Shown here piece after piece: positions 26,137 to 34,882 of a DNA stretch of 64,000 nucleotides (positions are counted from its first letter, which is position 1; each line of letters begins with the position of its first letter). This DNA comes from Pandoraea pulmonicola (GTDB taxonomy: Bacteria > Pseudomonadota > Gammaproteobacteria > Burkholderiales > Burkholderiaceae), in the NCBI RefSeq assembly GCF_000815105.2, contig NZ_CP010310.2:3348001-3412000 (forward strand), in the 5' to 3' direction. Below the pieces are notes generated by a model. It was not told the origin of the DNA. It ran no database searches and saw nothing but the letters and a program-made list of their open reading frames with translations. Made by a program: the position numbers and the translations under genes.

Positions 26137-27474
26137 GTGGGCGGGGCATATCATGAGGGGTAAAAGCCATGGATATGCCGATGAAGAAGAAAAGACAAAC
26201 CGTAGCGCGTCAGGCAGCGGCCCGAGGGCCGCTGCCTGAACTTCCCGAGGAACTGCTGGACCAGTTGGTCAAGGGGCCGATGACGCCGACCGAGGTCCAG
26301 GATCTGATGCTGGCGTTCAACAAGGCGATCATCGAACGCGCAATGGGCGCCGAGATGAATCTGCATCTAGGCTACCCGTCGGGCCAGTCCAAGCCGGCCG
26401 GGCAAGCCAACGAACGCAACGGTGCCAGCGGCAAGACGGTAATCACTGATCGCGGTCCAGTTCGAGTCGAAGTCCCCCGCGATCGTGACGGCAGCTTCGA
26501 ACCAATCCTGATCCCAAAGCATGAGCGCCGCTTCACTGGCTTCGACGAACGCATCATTGCGATGTACGCGCGCGGCATGAGCGTGCGCGAGATTCAAGGG
26601 TTTCTGGCCGAGCACTACGGCACCGAGGTGTCGCCCGACTTCATCAGTTCGGTCACCGACGAGGTGATGGCCGAGGCGCTGAGCTGGCAGAATCGCCCAC
26701 TCGAGGCGATGTATCCGGTCGTGTTCTTCGACGCGCTGAGGGTCAAGATCCGCGACGACGGCGTGGTCAGCAACAAGGCCGTCTATCTGGCCTTGGGCAT
26801 TCAGGCCGACGGCCAGCGTGACGTGCTGGGCCTCTGGATCGAGCAAACCGAGGGCGCCAAGTTCTGGCTCAAGGTGTTCAACGAACTGAAGACGCGCGGT
26901 TGCCAGGACATCCTGATCGCCGTGGTCGATGGTCTGAAGGGGCTCACCGAGGCGATCGGCGCGGCCTATCCCAAGACGACTGTCCAGACCTGCATCGTGC
27001 ATCTGATCCGCAACAGCCTTGAGTACGCCGGCTACAAGGACCGTAAGGTGCTCGCCGCCGCGCTACGCCCGATCTACGCCGCCGCCAGCGAAGAGGCGGC
27101 AAGGCAGGCGCTGCAAGACTTCGCCGATGGACCCTGGGGCGCAAAGTACCCGACGATCGTGCAGTCGTGGCAACGCGCGTGGGAGCACGTCGTGCCGTTC
27201 TACGTGTTTCCGCCGGAGATTCGACGGGTCGTGTACACCACGAACGCCATAGAAAGTTTAAACATGCAGTTGCGCAAGATCATCAAGACCCGCGGTCACT
27301 TCCCGAATGACGAGGCCGCAGTCAAACTGCTCTGGCTGGCGCTGCGCAACGTACTGGCCAAGACCGTGCGGTCCGCCTTCGACTGGAAATCAGCAATGAA
27401 CCAGTTTGCTATCCTGTTCGGTGAACGATTCACGCAGGCGCGCGGATAACCCGCTGTTCAACCGCCTCGCCCAC
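26137..27474 (+). mobile_element. IS256-family insertion sequence
   Basis: The boundaries are inferred from inverted ends: gtgggcggggc at 26137 and, on the opposite strand, gtgggcgaggc ending at 27474. The element is about 1.34 kb and carries one intact transposase gene. I see no clear 8-9-base target duplication, and the two flanks belong to different genes, so a deletion or rearrangement has happened next to it. Confidence 0.7.
26169..27449 (+). CDS. IS256-family transposase
   Basis: This 426-residue mutator-type transposase is full length. It contains the family features: an N-terminal region with [40 protein letters not shown], the first catalytic Asp in [13 protein letters not shown], the second in [12 protein letters not shown], the conserved [12 protein letters not shown] segment and the Glu in [14 protein letters not shown]. 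The reading frame is intact, so the element may be active. Its left end truncates an acetyltransferase gene. Confidence 0.93.
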   Translation: MDMPMKKKRQTVARQAAARGPLPELPEELLDQLVKGPMTPTEVQDLMLAFNKAIIERAMGAEMNLHLGYPSGQSKPAGQANERNGASGKTVITDRGPVRVEVPRDRDGSFEPILIPKHERRFTGFDERIIAMYARGMSVREIQGFLAEHYGTEVSPDFISSVTDEVMAEALSWQNRPLEAMYPVVFFDALRVKIRDDGVVSNKAVYLALGIQADGQRDVLGLWIEQTEGAKFWLKVFNELKTRGCQDILIAVVDGLKGLTEAIGAAYPKTTVQTCIVHLIRNSLEYAGYKDRKVLAAALRPIYAAASEEAARQALQDFADGPWGAKYPTIVQSWQRAWEHVVPFYVFPPEIRRVVYTTNAIESLNMQLRKIIKTRGHFPNDEAAVKLLWLALRNVLAKTVRSAFDWKSAMNQFAILFGERFTQARG

Positions 27475-27690
27475 AAAAGTGCGGACAGGTTCGGGCGGCA
27501 AGAACCAGGATCTGATCCTCGTCAGTGTTTTCAATCCACCGCTCAAGGGACGCGAACGGCACAATCTCGATGCCGCCGAAGCGTCCACCTATTAGAGCCC
27601 GATTCGATCGGTCCGGAAGTTCAAGACCCCGCTTCTCCGGGTAACGTAAGCAGGAGCGCCAACCCAGCGCGCGCTTAGTACAAAAGAAAG
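27475..27690 (-). pseudogene. possible truncated gene end beside the IS
   Basis: A minus-strand frame running into the right end of the IS256 element reads [20 protein letters not shown] and [16 protein letters not shown]. This looks protein-like and better than chance, and it would be cut off by the element. The upstream part toward the divergent MFS gene is less convincing and no start is evident. I recognise no family. Confidence 0.25.
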
Positions 27691-27700
27691 GTGACCGTTC

Positions 27701-28912
27701 GTGCGTGCCCAGCATCAAGCGTTCTTCTCTTCGCCATTCTTTGCCCGCCTCGCAGATCAGATCCTGCTGTTCCTCGTGCCGCTGGTCATCTTTCAGACGA
27801 CTGGGAGAGTGTCCTGGTCGGGCATTGCGTTTTCGCTCGAGACGTTTCCGAGGTATCTGTGTTTCCCGGTCCTGGGTGCGCTTTGCGATCGCTATTCGCC
27901 GACGAAGCTGATGCACATCAGCCAAACTCTCCGCGCGGCAGTCTGCGTCGTCGGCGTCATCGGATACGACCTCATCGGCGGGATAGGATGGCTGATCGCG
28001 CTGTCCGCATTGTGCGGCATGCTGACGAGTCAGGGCATTGTCGCGCGCGAAGTGATGCTGCCGCAGATCTTCAGCAGCCATCGCTTTGAGAAAGTGCTGT
28101 CGTATTCGCAACTGGCTGACCAGCTCGGCATGGTGCTGGGTCCGATGCTAGCGGCCATCCTGCTGTCCTGGTGGCGCTGGGAGTTTGTCGTCGCCGCGGC
28201 AGCTGTCCTGTTCTTTGCCGCCGATATCGCACTGGCCTACTGGCAAAAAGCCAGCGCATTCGAATTCTCCTTACCGGAAGGCTCACACGGGACCTGGCTC
28301 AAGCCCATCAAGACAGCTCTCGCTCACGTCATCCATCTTCCCGGCCTCAAGTCCGTCATCCTGCTGGCGGCCGCCGAGAATCTCGTGATCGGCGTCACGC
28401 TTGCGACCTCCGCCGCGATGGTCACCGGCTTCCACCACCAGAACGGACACCATTACGCGGGGTTGCAAACGGCAGGTGCCTGCGTGACGATCGCGATTCT
28501 GCTCGCAACAGCAAGACTGCATATCCCGAGGCACATCCTGGGCCTCGTCGGCTTCATCGCCATCTGTGTCGGCGGTGCCATCGCGGCGGCCAGCCCGGGA
28601 ATAGCAGGGTACGTCTTCGGCTTTCTGCTGATCGTCGGATTCGACAAGATGTTCAACGTGTATATCCGGAGCACGCGGCAGAAGATCATCCCGGCGCGCG
28701 ATTACGGAAAGACCACGGGCGTCGTTATTCTCCTCAACAACATGACGCAACCGCTCGCCGGCCTCGCGGTGGGTGCGTTTTCGACCCCTCTCGGCCCAAA
28801 CGCGGTAATTCTGGTCTTGTCTCTGTGCATGGGCGGCCTTGGCCTGCTGGTCTGGCTCGCTCCTCGCATCCGAAAGAACCGGCATCCCTCGACGTCCACG
28901 GGCGAAGGCTAG
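27701..28912 (+). CDS. MFS exporter (EntS-like)
   Basis: This is a 403-residue polytopic membrane protein of the major facilitator superfamily with about 12 predicted helices. The loop between helices 2 and 3 has the family's GALCDRYSPTKLM motif. The GTG start at 27701 follows AAAGGTGA. Its overall style (short N-terminus, RLADQILLFLVPLVIFQTTG, LPQIFSSHRFEKVLSYSQL) is that of the EntS-like exporter branch. The start of a broken adenylation-enzyme gene follows after 3 bases, so the pair may be the remains of a natural-product or siderophore cluster. The substrate is unknown. Confidence 0.72.
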   Translation: MRAQHQAFFSSPFFARLADQILLFLVPLVIFQTTGRVSWSGIAFSLETFPRYLCFPVLGALCDRYSPTKLMHISQTLRAAVCVVGVIGYDLIGGIGWLIALSALCGMLTSQGIVAREVMLPQIFSSHRFEKVLSYSQLADQLGMVLGPMLAAILLSWWRWEFVVAAAAVLFFAADIALAYWQKASAFEFSLPEGSHGTWLKPIKTALAHVIHLPGLKSVILLAAAENLVIGVTLATSAAMVTGFHHQNGHHYAGLQTAGACVTIAILLATARLHIPRHILGLVGFIAICVGGAIAAASPGIAGYVFGFLLIVGFDKMFNVYIRSTRQKIIPARDYGKTTGVVILLNNMTQPLAGLAVGAFSTPLGPNAVILVLSLCMGGLGLLVWLAPRIRKNRHPSTSTGEG

Positions 28913-28915
28913 CAG

Positions 28916-29360
28916 ATGACGGGACGGTTTCACGAATACTTCGATCCGCCAACGAGACAAAATAACGCTGACGGTAGACGGACGTTCGGCAACCTATGCG
29001 GAATTGCAGGACTACGCATCGACTGTCGAGGGAGCCCTCCGCGGTCCGCCCCGCCATCACGCTGTCAGCCCTCGCGTGCCCGGCGGCCGCCTATCAGAGC
29101 ACATCGCCTGCTTCGTCATCGATGGCGCGCCGGACACCGCGAACATCGACACGCCTCATGCAGCGACGATCTTCTACATGTCGGGCACGACAGGCGATTC
29201 GAAGGGGGTCCCTTGCATGCTTGAGCACGATTGTGTCGACCGATTACCCCGTGACCTTGGGCCGCCGACACTGGGCCCGTCTTTTCTTCCGGCCATCGCG
29301 CGTCGAAAGAAATTGGCATCCCTACAGCGATTCCCTGAGTTGGAATATTCCCGCCTGTAA
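28916..29360 (+). pseudogene. broken AMP-binding (adenylation) enzyme gene
   Basis: The gene starts at ATG 28916 (MTGRFHEYFDPPT), 3 bases after the MFS stop. It then shifts frame around 28960 into ITLTVDGRSATYAELQDYAS and continues, with internal deletion, to the core adenylation motif FYMSGTTGDSKGV before ending at 29360. Intact acyl-CoA ligase or NRPS adenylation domains are about 500 residues; only about 140 are represented here. It cannot be functional. Confidence 0.7.
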
Positions 29361-29449
29361 TTGTGCACCTGACGGTCCTGGCCTGTCATTACATCTATAC
29401 GGAGTACTTACTAAGTGCTTACCACCTCATTCGATTGCTGTCGCAACCG

Positions 29450-30583
29450 CTACAAGCTCTGTGCCGACGGTGAGAAGATGATCTTGAGCTTTCCCGTATA
29501 GCTGCCTGCACTTTTCTCCTTGGCATTGAATTCTGGCGTTTCCAACGTCAACGGCATCGGCTTGCACAGGACGGGAACCGGAATGTTCGGTAAATACACC
29601 GGCCTGACGTCGGTGTTGTTGCCGCCGAGCAGGCGAATCGTTTCCCCATTGTTCAGCGACTTGCGCTGCCCGTTATGAAGGTAGGTCACGCCGTAGTCGA
29701 TCCGTTCACCCAGCGATTGCCCCGATGTTCCATCGCGGACCACCGAGAAACTGCTCGGCCCACGTTGCGGCACCGACAGACCATCCATTACCGTCACCTC
29801 AAAGTACGAGCTATTCGAGCCGAAACCGTCGTACAGGCACATGTCGATATTCCGACGACCGGTTGTGCGGCCGTCACGGCTGACTTGACCGGTTAAGCCG
29901 AGGTCTACCGTCGGTGTCGTCGTGTTGTGCTCCGGCAGGAAGATTTGGACGTTCTTCGTGTAGGTGATGGTGAGCTTGATCTTGAGATTCACCTCAGAGA
30001 CGAAGCCCCTGTCGCGACGATGCAACCTTAGCTTCCAGTGTGCATCCCATATCCCTCCGGAAGGGAAACGCTTGAATTCGGCCGCGGGGATTTTTGCTTC
30101 CAGACGCAACGCGTCTTGAACCACAACTCCGTCGCCACTTCCGTAGTCATCGTTTATACGCTTGTGGTCGTTTGTGTTGCCCACAGTATGCTTACTAGCC
30201 CGAAATGACACTACGTGACCCGCTTTGGAACGACGCTCAACAAACATAAGCCGAATTTCCGTACTCCCCTGACTGCCATCTCTAATGTCCTTTGTTGGGC
30301 AGGCACCAACACTCGGATTCGAGTCGGAATAGCACAGGAATGTCCCGTTGCTCCAATCCTTTTTCGCCGCAACGTTATTTTCCCCTGATGCAATCAATCG
30401 CTTGTCCCACAAGCTGAAATCAAGATGGCCTTGCGACAGATCGAATGCTGCAGGACGGTCCTCATTTATGTCGACCGGAGCAATATCCTGAGCCAGCACG
30501 GTCTTAATAGGCAGGATCAAGGCGAGAGAGACCAGCGCCGCCGATAGCAGCGGCATTAATACGAATGCACGAAGAAATTTCAT
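29450..30583 (-). CDS. CfaE/CblD-family pilus-tip adhesin, orphan
   Basis: From ATG 30583 the protein is 377 residues with a signal peptide (MKFLRAFVLMPLLSAALVSL, cut after VLA). The C-terminal half carries features of the CfaE/CblD tip-adhesin family of alternate chaperone-usher pili: GGIWDAHWKLRLHRRD, a NVQIFLPEHN strand, RRNIDMCLYDGFGSNSSYFE, a FSVVRDGTSGQ segment and PVPVLCKPMPLTLETPEFNA. The two cysteines (MCLYDG and VLCKPM) likely pair. Such proteins cap pili and bind host receptors. No chaperone, usher or major pilin gene lies within the flanking island, so the gene is an orphan here. The minus-strand frame is open from TTG 30604, but the ATG fits better. Confidence 0.78.
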   Translation of the reverse strand: MKFLRAFVLMPLLSAALVSLALILPIKTVLAQDIAPVDINEDRPAAFDLSQGHLDFSLWDKRLIASGENNVAAKKDWSNGTFLCYSDSNPSVGACPTKDIRDGSQGSTEIRLMFVERRSKAGHVVSFRASKHTVGNTNDHKRINDDYGSGDGVVVQDALRLEAKIPAAEFKRFPSGGIWDAHWKLRLHRRDRGFVSEVNLKIKLTITYTKNVQIFLPEHNTTTPTVDLGLTGQVSRDGRTTGRRNIDMCLYDGFGSNSSYFEVTVMDGLSVPQRGPSSFSVVRDGTSGQSLGERIDYGVTYLHNGQRKSLNNGETIRLLGGNNTDVRPVYLPNIPVPVLCKPMPLTLETPEFNAKEKSAGSYTGKLKIIFSPSAQSL

Positions 30584-30920
30584 ACTGACCTGAGGCCCCT
30601 TCAAGAAAAGCTACCAGGCCACCAGGAAAAATTGTCGCGCCTTCGAGTGTGCGGGCATATCGGAATGCTCTGATTCGTGGGGCGTGGAAATCCTCAAGCG
30701 CCGTCAGCGCTGCCCAACGGCACATGAGCCTGGACGTGATCATTCATCAGACCTAGAGGGAAGACGTAAGGGCGTCGAAGTTGATAGCCCTCGAGTGACT
30801 CAGAGGGCATCTGGGAGACCTAAGAAGGCGGCGCGGGGCTACCTAAGATCCCCGGCGAACCACCTCGCTGGGGCATAGGGCGCTCGAGCGAGTTTGCGCA
30901 AATTTGCAAACAGCCATTGC
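30584..30920. other. gene-poor spacer
   Basis: No gene is supportable. The stretch lies upstream of the adhesin gene and probably holds its promoter. It precedes a prophage-type terminator on the other side. Confidence 0.35.
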
Positions 30921-30955
30921 AAAAAAAATGCCGCTCGCCCCCCGGAGAGCGGCAT
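30921..30955 (-). terminator. rho-independent terminator
   Basis: On the minus strand the 9-base stem atgccgctc / gagcggcat with a 9-10-base loop is followed by a run of eight T residues. It would end transcripts coming from the Rz/Rz1 phage remnant. Confidence 0.8.
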
Positions 30956-31233
30956 CAAGCCATCGCGCCACGGGGAGTAACGCGATGGGATCCTATGTCG
31001 CCAACGAATGCTGGCGACGGATCGGAGCTAGGCACTCCACCATTCGACGTGATGGAGCATGAAGCACAGTGCTTTCGCCCAGGTGGCGTGATAACAATGG
31101 CGGGCCTCCCGCGAATCAGACGCGGCACCAACGAATGATGAGTTCGCCGCTCTAGCCAACATGGCCAGAGGCCCGTGAAGCAGGACGTGAGGCATTTTTT
31201 CATTACACCTTGCCTGCCTCAATCGGAATTTTC
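30956..31233 (-). other. possible phage-derived short ORFs
   Basis: Two overlapping minus-strand frames (31203-30955 and 31180-31028, beginning MKKCLTSCFTG and MPHVLLHGPLAM) lie between Rz and the terminator. Neither is recognisable. They may be leftover phage DNA. Confidence 0.2.
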
Positions 31234-31557
31234 CTAAATTCCATCACTCTTATTCAACGCGTCGTAGCTGCACTCGCAGGCGAGCCCTGCGATGTGGGAA
31301 GCGTCAGCGAATTCCGCAAGTCGTCCCGCAGCGTCGCCGATCCTGCCGAGCAATCCTGTGAGCAGATCAAGGACATCCGTTCCGCCGTCGGTTGGCGTGC
31401 TTCCGCCGGCAGCGGTGGAACTGCGTACGGAGGCGGTGAAGGCTGCGAGTTGTTTGCGCAGGCGCTCAGAAGAAGCGTCAGAGGCACGAGCGGCAACAAC
31501 GGCTGTGTCAACTTCCGTGATCGTTTTAGAACTCTCTAATGTGTACGAATCACACAC
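31234..31557 (-). pseudogene. Rz: phage i-spanin (Rz) C-terminal part
   Basis: The 107-residue frame matches the C-terminal, periplasmic part of phage Rz spanins: SSERLRKQLAAFTASVRSS, DLLTGLLGRIGDAAGRLAEF, then ADASHIAGLACECSYDAL. The N-terminal membrane anchor and the first coiled coil are missing. The DNA upstream is the 3' end of arsH, so recombination has removed the 5' part. It is a lysis-cassette scrap from a former prophage. An Rz1 gene is nested within it. Confidence 0.7.
31254..31511 (-). pseudogene. Rz1: nested phage o-spanin (Rz1) lipoprotein
   Basis: Inside Rz, in the +1 frame, is an 85-residue Rz1-like frame: a hydrophobic signal ending in the lipobox LLLSAC, then a proline-rich stretch (QPSPPPYAVPPLP) and two further cysteines. 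This nesting is as in lambda Rz/Rz1. Only a TTG start is available (31511); the frame opens just upstream without ATG or GTG, so the true start may have been lost at the recombination joint. Without Rz it would not work as a spanin. Confidence 0.65.
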
Positions 31558-31558
31558 A

Positions 31559-32281
31559 TCAGATGGCCGATTGATTCACGCGCTTCATCAGTTCTTCGGC
31601 GCTCTCTTTGCGCTCGCTGTATCGGTCTACAAGGTACGGACCGATGTCGCGTGTCAGCAGCGTGAATTTGACCAGTTCCTCCATCACGTCAACGACGCGG
31701 TCGAAATACGCTGAAGGTTTCATGCGCCCGGCTTCGTCGAACTCCATGAACGCCTTGGCCACCGACGACTGGTTGGGAATGGTCAGCATGCGCATCCATC
31801 GTCCAAGCACACGCATCTGGTTGACGGCGTTGAACGATTGCGAGCCGCCGCTGACCTGCATCACGGCGAGCGTCTTGCCCTGGGTCGGCCGCACCGCTCC
31901 GACCGAAAGCGGAATCCAGTCGATTTGCGCCTTCATGATGCCGGTCATCGCGCCGTGCCGCTCCGGCGAGCACCAGACCATGCCTTCCGACCACAGCACC
32001 AGTTCGCGTAGTTCGGCCACCTTGGGGTGGCTGTCCGGCGCGTCGTCCGGCAGAGGCAGGCCGCTCGGATTGAATGTGCGCACATCGGCGCCCATCGCCG
32101 TGAGCAGGCGTGCGGCTTCTTCGCTCAGCAGGCGGCTGAACGAGCGCTCGCGCAGCGAACCATAGAGCAGCAGGATGCGCGGCGGATGGGGCGACGCTTT
32201 GGCAGGCTGCAGACGATGGATATCAGGGGCGCGAAACAGCGCTGGGTCCACCTGCGGGAGGTCAGTGGTGAGATCGGACAC
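31559..32281 (-). CDS. arsH: ArsH organoarsenical oxidase
   Basis: This 240-residue NADPH-dependent FMN reductase-family protein has a typical ArsH layout: [18 protein letters not shown] for flavin binding, [20 protein letters not shown], then [20 protein letters not shown] and the C-terminal [20 protein letters not shown]. ArsH oxidises trivalent organoarsenicals and aids arsenic resistance in the cytoplasm. It is the last gene of the arsR-arsI-arsC-acr3-arsH operon, 30 bases after acr3. Its stop lies next to the joint with the Rz remnant. The gene is intact. Confidence 0.93.
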   Translation of the reverse strand: MSDLTTDLPQVDPALFRAPDIHRLQPAKASPHPPRILLLYGSLRERSFSRLLSEEAARLLTAMGADVRTFNPSGLPLPDDAPDSHPKVAELRELVLWSEGMVWCSPERHGAMTGIMKAQIDWIPLSVGAVRPTQGKTLAVMQVSGGSQSFNAVNQMRVLGRWMRMLTIPNQSSVAKAFMEFDEAGRMKPSAYFDRVVDVMEELVKFTLLTRDIGPYLVDRYSERKESAEELMKRVNQSAI

Positions 32282-32311
32282 GTTTGCCCTCTGTGATTGT
32301 TTCTGTATTCC

Positions 32312-33382
32312 TCAGGCGCACTCGTACCAGTCTTTGGAGCGGTTGACGATGCGCACCACGAGCAGCATGACGGGGACTTCGATCAGCACGCCCACGACCG
32401 TCGCAAGCGCGGCCCCTGAGTTGAATCCGAACAGTCCGATTGCGGTAGCGACAGCCAGCTCGAAGAAGTTCGATGCGCCAATCAGTGCCGATGGACAGGC
32501 AATGTTGTGCTTCTCGCCGACGGCGCGATTGAGCCCGTAGGCAAGCGCCGAGTTGAAGAACACCTGGATCAGGATCGGCACAGCGAGCAGCACGATGACG
32601 AGCGGTTGCTTCAGCATGGCCTCGCCCTGGAACGCGAAGAGCAACACCAGCGTCGCCAGCAACGCGGTGATGGACCACGGGCCTATTTTTGCCATCGCGG
32701 CATCGAACGCGGCCTGCCCCTTAACAAGGAGCAGCCTGCGCAGGATCTGCGCGAGAACGACCGGAATCACGATGTAGAGCACGACGGACGTGAGCAGCGT
32801 CGCCCACGGCACCGTGATCGCAGATATACCGAGCAGCAGGCCGACGAGCGGCGCAAATGCGACCACCATGACGCTATCGTTCAGCGCGACCTGGGAGAGC
32901 GTGAACAGCGGATCGCCATCGGTCAGCCGGCTCCACACGAACACCATCGCCGTACATGGCGCGGCGGCAAGCAGGATCAGGCCCGCGACGTAACTGTCGA
33001 GCTGCTCTGCAGGCAGCATCGGCGCGAACAGGTGCTTGATGAAGAGCCATGCCAGCAGCGCCATCGAGAACGGTTTGACCAGCCAGTTCACGACGAGCGT
33101 GACGCCGATCCCCTTAACGTGCTGGCGTACTTCATGCAGCGAACCGAAATCGACCTTGACGAGCATCGGGATGATCATCACCCAGATCAGCAGGCCGACC
33201 GGCAAGTTGACGTGCGCGTACTCCATCCGGCCGATCGCCCGGAAGGCACCGGGCAGGACCTGGCCAAGCACGATACCCGCGACGATGCACAACGTGACCC
33301 AGACGGTCAGGTATCGCTCAAAAAAGCTGATGGTCGGTTTTACGGCCGACTTCCCCGGAGCGGCAACATTGGGGGGGTTCAT
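32312..33382 (-). CDS. acr3: Acr3-type arsenite efflux permease
   Basis: This is a 356-residue, ten-helix inner-membrane transporter of the ACR3 family (BART superfamily). Diagnostic stretches include LPVGLLIWVMIIPMLVKVDF, NWLVKPFSMALLAWLF, AAPCTAMVFVWSRLTDGDP (with the conserved functional Cys) and ALNDSVMVVAFAPLVGLLLG. It exports As(III) using the proton motive force. It is 22 bases downstream of arsC in the arsenic operon, followed by arsH. It is full length and intact. Confidence 0.94.
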   Translation of the reverse strand: MNPPNVAAPGKSAVKPTISFFERYLTVWVTLCIVAGIVLGQVLPGAFRAIGRMEYAHVNLPVGLLIWVMIIPMLVKVDFGSLHEVRQHVKGIGVTLVVNWLVKPFSMALLAWLFIKHLFAPMLPAEQLDSYVAGLILLAAAPCTAMVFVWSRLTDGDPLFTLSQVALNDSVMVVAFAPLVGLLLGISAITVPWATLLTSVVLYIVIPVVLAQILRRLLLVKGQAAFDAAMAKIGPWSITALLATLVLLFAFQGEAMLKQPLVIVLLAVPILIQVFFNSALAYGLNRAVGEKHNIACPSALIGASNFFELAVATAIGLFGFNSGAALATVVGVLIEVPVMLLVVRIVNRSKDWYECA

Positions 33383-33404
33383 GGGATGACTCGACGGAAA
33401 GGGT

Positions 33405-33899
33405 TCAGCTCTGACGGATGTCGTTCAGCGCCAGTTGCAGCTCAGTGTTGTTCAAACGCTCCAGTGGGAGCGCGAGCAGCTGCAGCATGCGGTAGCCGAT
33501 TGCTTCGCGCGTGAGTTCGAACGCGTGCCGCTTGCCTTCATCGCCGCCCGGCGCGTTCGACGGATCGGCATAGCCCCAGTGAACCTTGACAGGGCTTCCG
33601 GGCCAGAACGGGCACTGTTCGGCCGCAGCGCTGTCGCAGACCGTGATGACGATGCGCATCTGCGGTGCGTCGTCCTGCGCGAATTCATCCCAGCTCTTGC
33701 TGCGATAGCCTTCCGTATCGACACCAGCGTTCGTCAGCGCTTCAAGCGCGAAAGGATTGATGCGACCGCTCGGGGCGCTGCCCGCGCTATACGCGCGGAC
33801 GTCCTTGCCGAGATTCTTCGCCCAGTGGTTCAGCATGCCTTCGAAGAGCACGCTGCGTGCGGAATTGTGCGTGCAGAGAATAAGTACGTTCGTGGTCAT
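33405..33899 (-). CDS. arsC: arsenate reductase, LMW-phosphatase family
   Basis: The 164-residue protein begins MTTNVLILCTHNSARSVLFE. The P-loop is C-T-H-N-S-A-R-S, with Cys9 as nucleophile, the form found in glutaredoxin/glutathione-linked ArsC of this fold. A second conserved Cys lies in TVCDSAAAEQCPFWPG, followed by KVHWGYADPSNA. It reduces arsenate to arsenite, which Acr3 then exports. It sits third in the operon with 22-base gaps on each side. Confidence 0.93.
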   Translation of the reverse strand: MTTNVLILCTHNSARSVLFEGMLNHWAKNLGKDVRAYSAGSAPSGRINPFALEALTNAGVDTEGYRSKSWDEFAQDDAPQMRIVITVCDSAAAEQCPFWPGSPVKVHWGYADPSNAPGGDEGKRHAFELTREAIGYRMLQLLALPLERLNNTELQLALNDIRQS

Positions 33900-33921
33900 G
33901 GTGTTGCTTTAGGCTGCGTGA

Positions 33922-34398
33922 TCAGCAGCAGGCCGCACCGGCGGGTTTTACCGGGATGCCAACAGGTTTGCCGCCCGGAGCGCAACAGGACGTTGCCGCT
34001 GATGACGCCAATGCCTGCCGGCTCTCGCCATATACCGGAGCGCCCTCCAGCGTATGGAAGTGTTCCCAGGCCACACCCTGCGGATCGAGAACCCAATGTT
34101 TGTCGCTGCGGGCATAGCAGCAGGTGGTTTCGCCTTGACCGAGCAGAGCCATGTTCGCGGCCTCAGCGTGCCTTGCGAGTTCTGTGAGTTCGGCCGTGTC
34201 GTCCACCTGGAAGCCGAAGTGGTCCACACCGGCCTTCGTGCCGCGAGTTGAAATCGCAAAATTCACGCGGGGATCGTCCAGCATCCATTTCGCGTAGTCC
34301 GTCTCGACGCGCGCCGGTTCTGCGGCGAACAGCTTCGAATAGAACGCGACACTGGCTGCGAGGTCGTCAACGTGGACGTGGACGTGAAATCGTTTCAC
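33922..34398 (-). CDS. arsI: ArsI/CadI-family glyoxalase-fold protein
   Basis: This 158-residue vicinal-oxygen-chelate protein starts MKRFHVHVHVDDLAASVAFY. The VDHFGFQVDD and GETTCCYARSDKHWVLDP blocks match the ArsI/CadI family, where the Cys-Cys pair in TTCCYA binds trivalent organoarsenicals and the enzyme breaks the carbon-arsenic bond. A C-terminal tail adds two further Cys pairs (ATSCCAPGG and GAACC at the very end), which could pass or bind arsenic. It lies 12 bases after arsR, pointing to one transcript. Whether it is a true lyase or only a metal-binding relative is not decided by sequence alone. Confidence 0.85.
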   Translation of the reverse strand: MKRFHVHVHVDDLAASVAFYSKLFAAEPARVETDYAKWMLDDPRVNFAISTRGTKAGVDHFGFQVDDTAELTELARHAEAANMALLGQGETTCCYARSDKHWVLDPQGVAWEHFHTLEGAPVYGESRQALASSAATSCCAPGGKPVGIPVKPAGAACC

Positions 34399-34410
34399 GG
34401 TAATTCTCCG

Positions 34411-34734
34411 TCAGGATTTGCGCGAGGTCGTGTTACGTTCAGAGCAAGGCTGCCCTTGGCAGCAGTTCTCGGTCAGAAAACCAAGCACTGAGTCCATTTG
34501 GTCATAGGCAGCGCGATAGATCAGGCTGCGCCCGTCTCGCTCTTGCGTGACAAGCCCTGCATGCATCAGCTCCTTCAGGTGAAAGGAGAGCGTCGCGTTA
34601 GGAACATCGAGCTGTTCCGCCATGACACCCGGCGTCAAGCCAGTCGGACCAGCGACGACCAGCATGCGGAACACACGCAGGCGCAGTTCGTGGGCGAGTG
34701 CCGCAAGGGCGCGGATAACATCTTTATTTTCCAT
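34411..34734 (-). CDS. arsR: ArsR-family arsenic-responsive repressor
   Basis: The 107-residue winged-helix protein (LRLRVFRMLVVAGPTGLT; recognition helix NATLSFHLKELMHAGLV) is the first gene of the operon. The usual ELCVC metal site in the DNA-binding helix is absent. Instead the C-terminus has ENCCQGQPCSE, the three-cysteine arrangement seen in the other class of arsenite sensors. Binding of As(III) there should release DNA and derepress arsR-arsI-arsC-acr3-arsH. Confidence 0.9.
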   Translation of the reverse strand: MENKDVIRALAALAHELRLRVFRMLVVAGPTGLTPGVMAEQLDVPNATLSFHLKELMHAGLVTQERDGRSLIYRAAYDQMDSVLGFLTENCCQGQPCSERNTTSRKS

Positions 34735-34770
34735 AATTCCAATATATTCGAAATAAAACGTGAAAGCAAG
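34735..34770 (-). promoter_or_regulatory. probable ars operator/promoter
   Basis: Directly upstream of arsR is an AT-rich stretch with the imperfect palindrome tatttcgaata (atatattcgaaataaa on the plus strand, 34740-34756). This is the kind of dyad bound by ArsR-family repressors. The assignment is by position and symmetry only. Confidence 0.45.
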
Positions 34771-34839
34771 CCAGTGCAGTAGTTCATCGGGGACGTGTTC
34801 CCTCGACTTGCTTGACGAGGTAAGCCCCCTCGCTTAGGG

Positions 34840-34872
34840 CGAATGGTAGCCTTGGGGGCTTGCTGTTATCAC
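34840..34872. other. hairpin between ars operon and phosphotransferase gene
   Basis: An inverted repeat (taagccccc near 34820, gggggctt near 34854) spans about 40 bases before the plus-strand gene at 34883. It may be a terminator for readthrough or a leader structure. No T-run follows. Confidence 0.35.
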
Positions 34873-34882
34873 GACTTCGAGG

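Noticed and set aside
34840..34882. integron attC site
   Set aside because: The gccccc/gggggc inverted repeat lacks the GTTRRRY and RYYYAAC core sites.
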